Both the position numbers and the translations under genes were made by a program. A DNA stretch of 54,095 bases from Dechloromonas aromatica (nom. nud.) (GTDB lineage Bacteria; Pseudomonadota; Gammaproteobacteria; Burkholderiales; Rhodocyclaceae): contig JAFIHA010000006.1 of the NCBI GenBank assembly GCA_017848965.1, positions 1 through 54,095 on the forward strand, read 5' to 3'. This document shows positions 22,973-31,716 of this stretch, piece by piece (position 1 is the first letter of the stretch; every line of letters begins with the position of its first letter). The notes beneath the pieces are model-generated. The model worked only from the letters and a program-made list of their open reading frames with translations. It did not search any database and was not told the origin of the DNA.

Positions 22973-23791
22973 ATGGCCGCCACCGAATCCGCCTTCGAAT
23001 ACGCGATCGAGGTCGAGCACCTGGTCACCCACTACGGCGCGCGCAAGATCCTCGACGACATCAATTTCAGCGTCCGCCAGGGCGAGATCATGGTCATCAT
23101 GGGCGGCAGCGGTTCCGGCAAGAGCACGCTGCTGCGTCACCTGCTCGGCCTGCACCGGCCGACTTCCGGCAGCATCCGCCTGCTCGGCCACGACATCACC
23201 CAACTGAGCGCCGACCAGATGTACGACCTGCGCAAGAACATGGGCGTCGCCTTCCAGGGCGGGGCGCTGTTCAACTCGATGACGGTCGGCGAGAACGTCG
23301 AACTGCCGCTGCGCGAACACACCCGGCTCGACGACAACACGATCCGCATCATGAGCCGGATGAAGCTGGAGGTGGTCAACCTCGCCGGCTTCGAGGACCT
23401 GATGCCGGCCGAGCTGTCCGGCGGCATGATCAAGCGCGCGGCACTGGCCCGGGCGATCGTCATGGACCCGCGCCTGCTCTTCTTCGACGAGCCGTCGGCC
23501 GGCCTCGACCCGGTGGTCTCGGCGGAGCTCGACGAACTGATCCTGACCCTGCGCGACGCGATGAACATGACCATCGTCGTCGTCACCCACGAACTGGAAA
23601 GCGCCTTCAAGATCGCCGACCGCATCACCGTCCTCGATCAGGGACGTATCCTGATGTCGGATACGGCGGCGGCGGTGCGCGCTTCCGACCATCCGCGCAT
23701 CCGCGCGCTGCTCGACCGCACGCCGCGCAGCGACGCGGTGGACGCCGATGCCTACCTGGAACGACTGACCCGGGAGATTTTCCGAGCATGA
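22973..23791 (+). CDS. mlaF: MlaF-family ABC transporter ATP-binding protein
   Basis: A 272-residue ATPase starting 3 nt after the permease stop. Walker A is GGSGSGKSTLLRHL (about 44-57), the Q-loop lies in NMGVAFQGGALFNSMTV, the signature is AELSGGMIKRAALARAI and Walker B is LLFFDEPSAGLDPV, with the switch His in VVVTHELESAFKIAD. The FQGGALFNSMTV sequence is diagnostic for the MlaF/Mkl group. It powers the lipid transporter with the MlaE- and MlaD-like partners. Its stop overlaps the start of the MCE gene. Confidence 0.93.
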   Translation: MAATESAFEYAIEVEHLVTHYGARKILDDINFSVRQGEIMVIMGGSGSGKSTLLRHLLGLHRPTSGSIRLLGHDITQLSADQMYDLRKNMGVAFQGGALFNSMTVGENVELPLREHTRLDDNTIRIMSRMKLEVVNLAGFEDLMPAELSGGMIKRAALARAIVMDPRLLFFDEPSAGLDPVVSAELDELILTLRDAMNMTIVVVTHELESAFKIADRITVLDQGRILMSDTAAAVRASDHPRIRALLDRTPRSDAVDADAYLERLTREIFRA

Positions 23792-24711
23792 AACGCGACA
23801 ACGTCAATTACCTGCTGGTCGGCAGCTTCGTGCTGCTCATGGGCATCGTCCTGCTCTACGCGCTGTACCGGATCACCGGCCAGGCGGCGAACGGCGAACC
23901 TTTCGTCACCCATTTCGCCAACGTCGCCGGGATCAAGGCCGGCTCGCCGGTGACCCTCGACGGCTACGCCATCGGCAACGTGGCCAGCATCGAGCCGGTA
24001 CGGCGCGACGGCCGCAACGCCTACCGGGTGACGCTGCAGTTGCGCGAAGCGGTCGGCATCCCGGCCGACAGCCGGGCGCGCATCACGGCGCCGGGCATGC
24101 TGGCGGCGCCGCTGGTCGACATCCGCAGCGGCCAGAGCCAGGAGATGCTGGCGGCCGGCGCCGAACTGCCGGGCGAAGCCGGCGGCAGTCTCAGCGATTC
24201 GGTCGCCGGGCTGGCCGGTGATTTGCGCGCTCTGGCCAACGATGGCATCCGGCCGCTGGTCGAGCAGATTGCCGGCCGCATCGACCGCGTCGGCGGCAGC
24301 CTCGAAGAGAACCTGCCGGCGACGCTGCGCGAGCTGCGCTCGGCGATGACCCGTCTGAACGCCACGGCCGGCCGTGTCGACGACATGTTCTCGGCGCAGA
24401 ACCGCCAGCACATGGAAGGCATGCTGAAGAACGGCCACGACGCCTCGCTGCGCATCGCCCAACTGTCGCAGGAAATCCTCGGCGCCAGCCGCGAACTCGA
24501 AGGCCTGCTCAAGGATTCCCGGCTGATCGTCGCCGGCAGCGGCCAGGACCTGCAACAGTCGCTGCGCCACGCAGACGCGCTGCTCCACCAGCTCGAAGCC
24601 GCCGGCCGCAACCTCAACGAATTCAGCCGCACCATCCGCAACAATCCGGCGGCGCTGATCCAGAGCCGGCCGCCGGTCGATGCCGCCACCGCCCAGGGAG
24701 AAAAACCGTGA
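23788..24711 (+). CDS. mlaD: MlaD/MCE-domain protein
   Basis: A 307-residue protein from ATG 23788 (4-nt overlap with mlaF). One N-terminal membrane anchor (YLLVGSFVLLMGIVLLYALY) is followed by an MCE domain at about 40-115 (FANVAGIKAGSPVTLDGYAI, ITAPGMLAAPLVDIRSG). A long helical region of about 150 residues follows (LVEQIAGRIDRVGGSLEENL). It is longer than E. coli MlaD (about 183 residues) and resembles PqiB/LetB-like or organellar-type MCE proteins with coiled-coil tails. It anchors in the inner membrane and binds lipid in the periplasm. The tail may help span toward the lipoprotein encoded next. Confidence 0.9.
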   Translation: MKRDNVNYLLVGSFVLLMGIVLLYALYRITGQAANGEPFVTHFANVAGIKAGSPVTLDGYAIGNVASIEPVRRDGRNAYRVTLQLREAVGIPADSRARITAPGMLAAPLVDIRSGQSQEMLAAGAELPGEAGGSLSDSVAGLAGDLRALANDGIRPLVEQIAGRIDRVGGSLEENLPATLRELRSAMTRLNATAGRVDDMFSAQNRQHMEGMLKNGHDASLRIAQLSQEILGASRELEGLLKDSRLIVAGSGQDLQQSLRHADALLHQLEAAGRNLNEFSRTIRNNPAALIQSRPPVDAATAQGEKP

Positions 24712-25247
24712 TCCGTCTGCTGGCCATCCTCGTCCTCCTCGCCGGCCTCGCCGCCTGCGGCGGCAATGTCGCGCCGGCGCCGCAGGAGCAGTTCTACCGC
24801 CTGCAGGCGGCGCCGCTCGCCGACGCCGGTGCCGCCGGACTGGCGGTCGGTCGTTTCACTGCCGACAGCATCTACGCCGAGCGGCCGCTGGTCTACGGCG
24901 ACCCGGGCGACCCGCACACCTCTCGCCAGTACCACTACCACCTCTGGCTCTATCCGCCGGCGCAACTGGTGCGCGACCACCTGGCGCAGACGCTGGGCGC
25001 CCGCCAGGCGGATTTCGCCGAGCGGCGGATCGAGGGCCGGGTGCTGCGCTTCGACCGCGTCGGCCGGCAGGCCGTGGTCGAACTCGAACTGCGCGTTGTC
25101 CAGGGACGGGAGGCGGTTTTCGACCGGCGCTATGCGGCCGAGGAAACGGCCAGCGGCGACGGCCTGCGCGCCCACGTCGAAGCCAGCGAGCGGGCCCTCG
25201 CCACGATCTACGGCCGCTTCCTCGCCGATCTGCGCACCCGCCGCTGA
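24708..25247 (+). CDS. ABC-type transport auxiliary lipoprotein (PqiC-like)
   Basis: A 179-residue lipoprotein from GTG 24708 (overlaps the MCE gene by 4 nt). The signal peptide LLAILVLLAGLAACGG carries a lipobox with Cys at about residue 17. The mature part matches the PF03886-type fold by pattern: FYRLQAAPLADAG, GRFTADSIYAERPLVYGD, HYHLWLYPPAQLVRDHL and the C-terminal ASERALATIYGRFLADL. PqiC-type lipoproteins sit in the outer membrane and dock the periplasmic MCE tunnel. It is the last gene of the phosphatase-STAS-Mla operon. Confidence 0.85.
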   Translation: MIRLLAILVLLAGLAACGGNVAPAPQEQFYRLQAAPLADAGAAGLAVGRFTADSIYAERPLVYGDPGDPHTSRQYHYHLWLYPPAQLVRDHLAQTLGARQADFAERRIEGRVLRFDRVGRQAVVELELRVVQGREAVFDRRYAAEETASGDGLRAHVEASERALATIYGRFLADLRTRR

Positions 25248-25281
25248 GCAGCGGCGGCGACTTCTGCGATAATCCGTTGCC

Positions 25282-26259
25282 ATGCTCGCCTTCCTCCTCC
25301 GCCGCCTGCTCTACGCGATCCCGATCCTGATCGGGGTGAACCTGATCACCTTCGCGCTTTTCTTCGTCGTCAATACGCCCGACGACATGGCGCGCATGCA
25401 GCTCGGCATCAAGCGCGTGACGCCGGAAGCGATCGCCCAGTGGAAGGCCGAGCGCGGCTACGACAAGCCGCTGTTCATCAACGGTGCGGCGCCCGGGCTG
25501 GCGACGCTGACCGACACCATCTTCTTCGAGAAGTCGGCCCGTCTCTTCGTCGGCGATTTCGGCCGCGCCGAGGACGGCCGCGACATCGCCCGCGAGATCG
25601 GCGCGCGGATGGGGCCGTCGCTGGCCATCGCGCTGCCCACCTTCCTCCTCGGCCTGTTCGTGACGATCAGCCTGGCGCTGACCCTGGCCTTCTTCCGCGC
25701 CACCGCCTTCGACGTCTGGGGCGTCGTGCTGTGCGTCGCCGCGATGTCGATTTCCGGGCTGTTCTACATCATCGGCGGCCAGTACCTGTTCGCCAAAGTC
25801 TTCCGCCTGGTGCCGATTTCCGGCTATGGCGACGGGCTCGACGCCTGGCGCTTCCTGGTCCTGCCGGTGGCGATCGGCGTCGTCGCCGGCATCGGCGCCT
25901 CGGCCCGCTGGTACCGGACGATCTTCCTCGAGGAAGTCTCGAAGGACTATGTGCGCACCGCGCGCGCCAAGGGATTGAACGAGACCGTCGTCTTCTTCCG
26001 TCATATCCTGAGGAACGCGCTGATCCCGATCCTGACCGGCGTCGTCGTCGTCATCCCGACGCTGTTCATGGGCTCGCTGCTCACCGAGTCCTTCTTCGGC
26101 ATTCCCGGCCTCGGCAGCTACACGATCGACGCCATCCAGGCGCAGGATTTCGCCGTCGTGCGCTCGATGGTCTTCATCGGCTCGGTGCTCTACATCGTCG
26201 GTCTGATCCTGACCGACATTTCCTACACCCTGGTCGATCCGCGGATTCGTTTCTCATGA
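25282..26259 (+). CDS. yejB: Oligopeptide/microcin-type ABC transporter permease (YejB/OppB-like)
   Basis: A 325-residue permease with six hydrophobic segments, starting FLLRRLLYAIPILIGVNLIT, the OppB family N-terminus. The EAA loop is visible in YVRTARAKGLNETVVFFRHI, followed by LRNALIPILTGVVVVIPTLF and the SYTLVDPRIRFS end. It differs from plain DppB in a long insert between helix 1 and helix 2 (about 45-115), as in YejB proteins. It begins 34 nt after the lipoprotein gene. Its stop overlaps the next permease. It likely forms the pore with the OppC-like partner. The substrate is probably peptides. Confidence 0.87.
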   Translation: MLAFLLRRLLYAIPILIGVNLITFALFFVVNTPDDMARMQLGIKRVTPEAIAQWKAERGYDKPLFINGAAPGLATLTDTIFFEKSARLFVGDFGRAEDGRDIAREIGARMGPSLAIALPTFLLGLFVTISLALTLAFFRATAFDVWGVVLCVAAMSISGLFYIIGGQYLFAKVFRLVPISGYGDGLDAWRFLVLPVAIGVVAGIGASARWYRTIFLEEVSKDYVRTARAKGLNETVVFFRHILRNALIPILTGVVVVIPTLFMGSLLTESFFGIPGLGSYTIDAIQAQDFAVVRSMVFIGSVLYIVGLILTDISYTLVDPRIRFS

Positions 26260-27635
26260 TGGGCCTGCAGATCGTCGTCCTCTGGTCCGACCTGCTGGTC
26301 TGGCTGTTGCTCATCACCGGCGTTGCGGTCGGCGTGCTGATCGCTCGCACGCCGCTGCTGCTCGCCGCCTGGCGGCGGGTCGGGCGCAGCCGTGCCGGCA
26401 TGGCGTCGGCCACCGTGCTGCTCGTGTTCCTGATCGTCGGCCTGCTCGATTCGTTGCACTACCGGCCGGCGCTCCCCGGCGCGCCGGGTGACAAGACGCA
26501 GTATTCGATCGAGGTGCTGTCGTTGCTCGACGCGCTGGCCGGTCCGCTGCGCACGGAAAACGAGAAGACTTACTCGGCGCCGCTGGCGACCCGGCTCTAC
26601 GCCAAGGAGACGGTGGAGCGGCCGGGCGTTGGCACGTTGCGCGAGTTCCCGCGTCTCAAGTTCGGCGGCGCCCATCTCGGCGACAACGAGGCCGCGGCAA
26701 ATGCCGATATCGCCGGGCGGGCAGCGGGCGGCGCGGCGCTCGGTCTGCTCTTCTGGCTGGCGCTCGCTGCTGCCAGCGCGGCAGCGGTCGGCGGCTGGCG
26801 CAAGCTCGTCCGCGGCGAAACCGTCTTTGCCTGGAACGCCGTGCTGCTCACCTTGCTCGTCCTCTGCCTGACGCTCGGGCCGCTCTTCGCGCTGGCCGGC
26901 CACTACCACGTCTTCGGTACCGACAAGGTCGGCCAGGATGTCCTCTACCAGATTCTCAAGAGCGTGCGCACGGCGCTGATCATCGGCCTGGTGACGACGC
27001 TGGTGATGCTGCCGATGGCGGTGCTGCTCGGTATCGTCGCCGGCTATTTCCGGGGCTGGATCGACGACCTGATCCAGTACGTCTATACCGTCCTCAACTC
27101 GATTCCCGGCGTGCTGCTGATCGCCGCCGCCGTGCTGATGATGCAGGTGGTGATCGACACCCACCCGCAATGGTTCGCCACCGCCGCCGAGCGCGCCGAC
27201 CTGCGCCTCTTGGCGCTCTGCTTCATCCTCGGCATCACTTCGTGGACCGGGCTGTGCCGGCTGCTGCGCGGCGAGACGCTGAAGCTCAGGGAACTCGAAT
27301 ACATCCAGGCGGCGCAGGCCTTCGGCGTCTCCAGCGGGCGCATCATCCTGCGCCACATCCTGCCCAACGTCATGCACATCGTCATCATCGCGCTGGTCAT
27401 GGATTTCTCCGGGCTGGTGCTGGCCGAGGCCGTGCTGTCCTACGTCGGCATCGGCGTCGATCCGACGATGACGAGCTTCGGCACGATGATCAACAACGCG
27501 CGCATGGAACTCGGCCGCGAGCCGGTCGTCTGGTGGTCGCTGATCGCCGCCTTCGTCGCCATGTTCGTCCTGGTGCTGGCCGCCAACCTGTTCGCCGACG
27601 CGGTGCGCGACGCTTTCGATCCGCGTGCCGCATGA
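26256..27635 (+). CDS. yejE: Oligopeptide-type ABC transporter permease (YejE/OppC-like), long form
   Basis: A 459-residue permease from ATG 26256, overlapping the upstream gene by 4 nt. The first helix pair (LLVWLLLITGVAVGVLIART and MASATVLLVFLIVGLL) is followed by a non-membrane stretch of about 90 residues (about 65-155), then a standard OppC core: GHYHVFGTDKVGQDVLYQIL, YVYTVLNSIPGVLLIAAAVL, the EAA loop ELEYIQAAQAFGVSSGRII and VLSYVGIGVDPTMTSFGTM. E. coli YejE is about 341 residues, so this copy carries an enlarged N-terminal part. Confidence 0.87.
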   Translation: MMGLQIVVLWSDLLVWLLLITGVAVGVLIARTPLLLAAWRRVGRSRAGMASATVLLVFLIVGLLDSLHYRPALPGAPGDKTQYSIEVLSLLDALAGPLRTENEKTYSAPLATRLYAKETVERPGVGTLREFPRLKFGGAHLGDNEAAANADIAGRAAGGAALGLLFWLALAAASAAAVGGWRKLVRGETVFAWNAVLLTLLVLCLTLGPLFALAGHYHVFGTDKVGQDVLYQILKSVRTALIIGLVTTLVMLPMAVLLGIVAGYFRGWIDDLIQYVYTVLNSIPGVLLIAAAVLMMQVVIDTHPQWFATAAERADLRLLALCFILGITSWTGLCRLLRGETLKLRELEYIQAAQAFGVSSGRIILRHILPNVMHIVIIALVMDFSGLVLAEAVLSYVGIGVDPTMTSFGTMINNARMELGREPVVWWSLIAAFVAMFVLVLAANLFADAVRDAFDPRAA

Positions 27636-27663
27636 TCCGTCATTCAACGCCGAGCCCGAGCCG

Positions 27664-28017
27664 ATGTCCGAACTGATCCATCTCGCCGATTACAAGCGCC
27701 AGGGGCCGGAAGCCGTCCAGGCGCTGCTCGCCAGCGAACTGGCGCCGGGCGTCACGGTGCATGCCGCGGCCTGGGTGTTCGCCATGCCGGAAGCCGAATT
27801 CGCGGCCAGCGATGCCGATCCGGACCGCATGGCGGAACTGCTGCACGAGGCCGGGCTGGCCTTCTTCAGCGGCAACGACGACCAGCCGCCCAACCTCGTC
27901 CTGCGCGACGCCGACCGCTTCCGCCGCCATTTCCGCCAACTGGCCTGCCGTGAGGCGGCGCTCACCGCGCTCGGTACCGGCATCCTGATCCGGCGCGATC
28001 CGGCGCGTTGCGTTTGA
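27664..28017 (+). CDS. Hypothetical protein between transporter permease and ATPase genes
   Basis: 117 residues from ATG 27664; a GTG at 27625 inside the permease end is an alternative that adds 13 residues. There is no strong ribosome binding site. It is a soluble mixed alpha/beta protein without signal or motif known to me; segments are LIHLADYKRQGPEAVQALLA, AAAWVFAMPEAEFAAS and NLVLRDADRFRRHFRQL. It lies inside the peptide-transporter operon, 23 nt before the ATPase gene, where YejB/E/F clusters usually have no extra gene. A role in transporter control or substrate processing is a guess from position. Confidence 0.6.
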   Translation: MSELIHLADYKRQGPEAVQALLASELAPGVTVHAAAWVFAMPEAEFAASDADPDRMAELLHEAGLAFFSGNDDQPPNLVLRDADRFRRHFRQLACREAALTALGTGILIRRDPARCV

Positions 28018-28040
28018 ACTCACCGTCACCGATTCCCGCC

Positions 28041-30020
28041 ATGGCCGATACCCCCTTGCTCACCGTGAACGACCTGCGCCTCGGCTTCCTGGCCGGCGAG
28101 CGGCTGCTCTACGCGGTCGACGGCATTTCCTTTGCCATCGCCCGCGGCGAAACCTTCGCCCTGCTCGGCGAATCGGGCTGCGGCAAGTCGGCCACCGCGC
28201 AGGGCATCCTGCGCCTGTTGCCGGCGGCGGGGCGGATCGCCGGCGGCTCGGTGCGCTTTGCCGGGAGCGAGCTGCTGGCCTTGCCGGAAGCCGAGATGCG
28301 GGCCTATCGCGGCGGGCGCATGGCGATGATCTTCCAGGAGCCGGCGACCAGCCTTAACCCGGTACTCACCGTCGGCCGCCAGATCGGCGAGGTGCTCGAA
28401 CGCCACCGCGGCCTGGCCGGCGCGGCGGCGCGCCAGCGCATGCTGGAACTGCTGCGCCAGGTCGGCATCGCCGATCCGGAGCGGCGCCTCGACGAGTATC
28501 CCTTCCAGCTTTCGGGCGGCATGAAGCAGCGGGTGATGATCGCCATCGCGCTGGCCGGCGAGCCGGAACTGCTGATCGCCGACGAGCCGACGACGGCGCT
28601 CGACGTCACCGTGCAGGCGCAGATCCTCGACCTGCTGGCCGGCCTGCAGGCGGCGCGCGGCATGGGCATGCTGCTGATCACCCACGATCTCGGCGTGGTC
28701 GCCCGCATGGCCCAGCGGATCGGCGTCATGTACGCCGGCGAGCTGGTCGAGGTGGCGAGCCGCGCGGACTTCTTCACGACGCCGCGCCATCCCTACACCC
28801 AGGCGCTGTTCGCCGCGCTGCCCGAGGTCTCGCGGCGCGGCACGGCGCTGACCACGATTCCCGGCCAGGTGCCGGCGCTGGCGGCGATGCCGGCCGGCTG
28901 CCGTTTCGCCGGGCGTTGTCCGCAGGTCATGCCGGTCTGCCGCGAGCAGTCGCCGGACTGGCGCGAAGCGGCGCCGGGGCACGCCGTGCGCTGCCACTGG
29001 CAGGGCAGCGCGGCGCTGGCCGATCCCGCCCCGGTCGCGGTGGCGGAGGCGACAACGCCGGCCGCACCCCTGCTCGAACTGGCCGACCTGAAAGTGCATT
29101 TCCCGATCCGCCAGGGCATCCTGCAACGCGTCGTCGGCCATGTCCGCGCCGTCGACGGCGTTTCGCTGGCCATCGCGCCGGGCCGCACGCTGGCCCTGGT
29201 CGGCGAATCCGGTTGCGGCAAGACGACGGTGGGCAAGGCGCTGCTGCAACTGATCGCGCCGACCGCCGGCAGCGTCACCCTGGCCGGTCGCCAGCTGGTC
29301 GGCGCCGACCGCCGCGCGCTACGCGCCGCCCGCCAGCAGGCGCAGATGATCTTCCAGGACCCGTTCGCCTCGCTCAACCCGCGCCTGCGCATCGGCGAGA
29401 TCATCGCCGAGGGGATCGCCGCGCTCGGTGTTGCCGGCGACCCGGCGGCGCTAGTCGCCGCGCTGTTGCAGCAGGTCGGCCTGCCGGCCGACGCGGCGCA
29501 GCGTTTCCCGCACGAGTTTTCCGGCGGCCAGCGCCAGCGCATCGCGATTGCCCGAGCGCTGGCGGTGCAGCCGCAACTGCTGGTCTGCGACGAACCGACC
29601 TCGGCGCTCGACGTCTCGGTGCAGGCGCAGATCCTCAACCTGCTGAAAACCTTGCAGGCAGAACTGGGCGTCGCCTACCTGTTCATCACCCACAATTTCG
29701 CCGTCGTCGAATACCTGGCGCACGACATCGCGGTGATGTACCTCGGTCGCATCGTCGAACAGGGCAGGGCGGAAGAAGTGCTGGGCCGTCCCCGCCATCC
29801 CTATACGCAGGCGCTGCTTTCGGCGGTGCCGGTGCCGCGGCTGGATGGCGCCGGGCAGCGCATCGCGCTGGCCGGGGAGGCGCCTTCGCCGGCCAAACCG
29901 CCGGGCGGCTGCCATTTCCACCCGCGCTGTCCGCGGGCGAGCGAAATCTGTCGTCAGCGCTATCCGGATAGCGTCGCCGTCTCGGCGACGCATACGGTGG
30001 CCTGCGTGCTCGCCGCTTGA
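28041..30020 (+). CDS. yejF: Fused dual ATP-binding protein of peptide ABC transporter (YejF-like)
   Basis: 659 residues from ATG 28041 with two complete OppD/OppF-type ATPase domains. First domain: Walker A GESGCGKSATAQGILRL (about 46-62), signature FQLSGGMKQRVMIAIAL, Walker B LLIADEPTTALDVTV, and the OppD cysteine-rich tail CRFAGRCPQVMPVCREQ that can bind an iron-sulfur cluster. Second domain: Walker A GESGCGKTTVGKALLQL, signature EFSGGQRQRIAIARAL, Walker B LLVCDEPTSALDVSV, and tail CHFHPRCPRASEICRQR. It energises the two permeases upstream. No substrate-binding protein gene is present in the window. Confidence 0.92.
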   Translation: MADTPLLTVNDLRLGFLAGERLLYAVDGISFAIARGETFALLGESGCGKSATAQGILRLLPAAGRIAGGSVRFAGSELLALPEAEMRAYRGGRMAMIFQEPATSLNPVLTVGRQIGEVLERHRGLAGAAARQRMLELLRQVGIADPERRLDEYPFQLSGGMKQRVMIAIALAGEPELLIADEPTTALDVTVQAQILDLLAGLQAARGMGMLLITHDLGVVARMAQRIGVMYAGELVEVASRADFFTTPRHPYTQALFAALPEVSRRGTALTTIPGQVPALAAMPAGCRFAGRCPQVMPVCREQSPDWREAAPGHAVRCHWQGSAALADPAPVAVAEATTPAAPLLELADLKVHFPIRQGILQRVVGHVRAVDGVSLAIAPGRTLALVGESGCGKTTVGKALLQLIAPTAGSVTLAGRQLVGADRRALRAARQQAQMIFQDPFASLNPRLRIGEIIAEGIAALGVAGDPAALVAALLQQVGLPADAAQRFPHEFSGGQRQRIAIARALAVQPQLLVCDEPTSALDVSVQAQILNLLKTLQAELGVAYLFITHNFAVVEYLAHDIAVMYLGRIVEQGRAEEVLGRPRHPYTQALLSAVPVPRLDGAGQRIALAGEAPSPAKPPGGCHFHPRCPRASEICRQRYPDSVAVSATHTVACVLAA

Positions 30021-30066
30021 GCGGCCAGCGCGCCTGGCGCCTTTCGCCGCTGGCAGGGGAAGCTCG

Positions 30067-31476
30067 CTAGCGCTTCTTCTTGCCGCGCGGTGTCGGCTTG
30101 CCTTTGCCCGCGCTGCTGCGGGCCTTGCTTGCCCGGGAATTGCCCGCCTTGGCCTTGCCCGCCGCCGATTTCTTGTTCTTGGCGCTGCCGGCCTTGCCCT
30201 TCTTGCCCTTTTTGCCCCGGGCCCTGGGTTCCGGGGCGATGATGGCCGGCGAGGATTCCATGCCCAGCATGCGTTGCAGGCTTTCCAGATTGCCGTTGCC
30301 GGGAACCAGCAATTTCGAGCCGGCGGCCAGACGAACATTGCCGGGCAGACCGTTGGCCTGGATCAGTTCGCGGCTGCTGACGCCGAGCTGGCTGGCGATA
30401 TCGTTGATCCGCTGCGGTGACTTCACCGCGTAGGCCTGCCACTGCGTCAGTGGTGCCTGGTTGTTGGCGAGATTGGCGTTGAAGATGGCGATGCGGTCGG
30501 CGGGCAGGATCAGCGGCGTGTGTGCCTTGATGATCGGCCGGTTGTGCGAGGGATTGAGGTGGCGGAATTCCTCGACGCTCATGTTGGCCAGGCGGGCCGC
30601 CGTCTTGACGTCCATCGGCCGCGGCGCGGCGGCGGTGGCCAGGTAGGGTTCGTTGGGAATCAGCGGCAGGTTGAGGCGGGCGAAGGTTTCCGGGTTGCCG
30701 ATGATGTTCTTCAGCGCCTGCAGCTTCGGCACGTAATGCCGGGTTTCCTTGGGCATGCGCAGGTTGGGATAGTCGGTCGGCAGGCCGCTCGCGGCGTTGC
30801 GCTCGACGGCCCGTTTGACCGCGCCTTCGCCCCAGTTGTACGAGGCCAGCGCCAGGTGCCAGTCGCCGTGCATGTCGTAGATGGTTTGCAGGTAGTCGAG
30901 GGCGGCGTTGGTCGAGGCGAAGACGTCGCGCCGCTCGTCCTGCCACCAGTTCTGCTCCAGGTTGAAGCGACGGCCGGTGGCCGGGATGAACTGCCACAGC
31001 CCGGAAGCGGCGGCCGGCGAATGCGCCATCGGGTTGAACGAGCTTTCGACCATCGGCAGCAGTGCCAGTTCGGTCGGCATGCCGCGTTCTTCGAGCGCTT
31101 CGACGATGTGGTGCAGGTAGGGACGGCTGCGCTCGATCATCTGCCGCAGCATGCCGGGGCGCGCCATGTACCACTGCTGGTAATGGAGGACCAGGTCGTC
31201 GTTGAGATCGGTCATCGCAAACCCGTTGCGCACGCGTTCCCAGATGTCGGACGAGCGCAGCGTGAGGTCGATGGTCAGCGGCAGTTCGGGCTGCGGGCCG
31301 ATTTCCATGATGTTGAGACCGTCGCCCAGCGTCGGGAAGGACGACGGGATCGAGGTCTGCAGACGCGGGTGAACCTCGAGGTCGGCGCTTGCGACAAGCG
31401 GCATGACCAACGCGGCAATTCCCGCGCACACGCCGCAGAAACGGCGGAGCAAGGGCGGGAAGAGGGAATGGGACAT
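30067..31476 (-). CDS. mltD: Membrane-bound lytic murein transglycosylase D with basic C-terminal tail
   Basis: 469 residues from ATG 31476, signal peptide FCGVCAGIAALVMPLVASA. The SLT domain (about 100-240) has the catalytic Glu in LALLPMVESSFNPMAHSPAA, SGLWQFIPATGRRFNL and ASYNWGEGAVKRAV. Two LysM-like repeats follow at about 285-330 and 340-390 (VKSPQRINDIASQLGVSSRE). The last 60 residues are an unusual Lys/Ala/Gly-rich tail (KKGKKGKAGSAKNKKSAAGK) resembling histone H1. The enzyme cuts glycan strands in the periplasm; the tail may bind anionic polymers. There is no lipobox, so it is probably soluble or anchored by the LysM domains. Confidence 0.9.
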   Translation of the reverse strand: MSHSLFPPLLRRFCGVCAGIAALVMPLVASADLEVHPRLQTSIPSSFPTLGDGLNIMEIGPQPELPLTIDLTLRSSDIWERVRNGFAMTDLNDDLVLHYQQWYMARPGMLRQMIERSRPYLHHIVEALEERGMPTELALLPMVESSFNPMAHSPAAASGLWQFIPATGRRFNLEQNWWQDERRDVFASTNAALDYLQTIYDMHGDWHLALASYNWGEGAVKRAVERNAASGLPTDYPNLRMPKETRHYVPKLQALKNIIGNPETFARLNLPLIPNEPYLATAAAPRPMDVKTAARLANMSVEEFRHLNPSHNRPIIKAHTPLILPADRIAIFNANLANNQAPLTQWQAYAVKSPQRINDIASQLGVSSRELIQANGLPGNVRLAAGSKLLVPGNGNLESLQRMLGMESSPAIIAPEPRARGKKGKKGKAGSAKNKKSAAGKAKAGNSRASKARSSAGKGKPTPRGKKKR

Positions 31477-31716
31477 TGACCGGTGCTCCATGCGCGAACG
31501 GATTCGGCAAAGGGCGCAATTATAACCGAGGTCAGAGTCAGGGGTTTTTCCGAAATCGTAAATTGACGATGGCTCGGCGCCATCTAAACCAAAGTCTAAT
31601 GGCCGGCGCTGGCCGGGAACGATAGTTTCGCCATCCTGGTTTGCAGGCGACCGGCGTTCGCCTGGCCATTACCGGTGGTCCGTGTCCTCGGCATGGAGGC
31701 ACCGCAGAGGGATGCA
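31477..31716. other. Divergent promoter region between mltD and chemoreceptor gene
   Basis: 240 nt without a gene. It must hold the promoters for both genes. I looked for a flagellar sigma28 promoter ahead of the chemoreceptor and found only a partial TAAA element at about 31587, without a convincing GCCGATAA partner. Confidence 0.5.

Noticed and set aside
22130..23692. A 520-codon minus-strand frame
   Set aside because: Antisense shadow of the MlaE and MlaF genes, with low-complexity D/H/R/Q composition.
26256..27635. Fusion of two permeases in one long frame starting at 25440
   Set aside because: The long frame is open through the upstream permease gene in a different frame; the real second permease starts at ATG 26256 with a 4-nt overlap.
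31560..31716. Sigma28 flagellar promoter for the chemoreceptor gene
   Set aside because: Only a TAAA element is present; no GCCGATAA-like partner at the required spacing.
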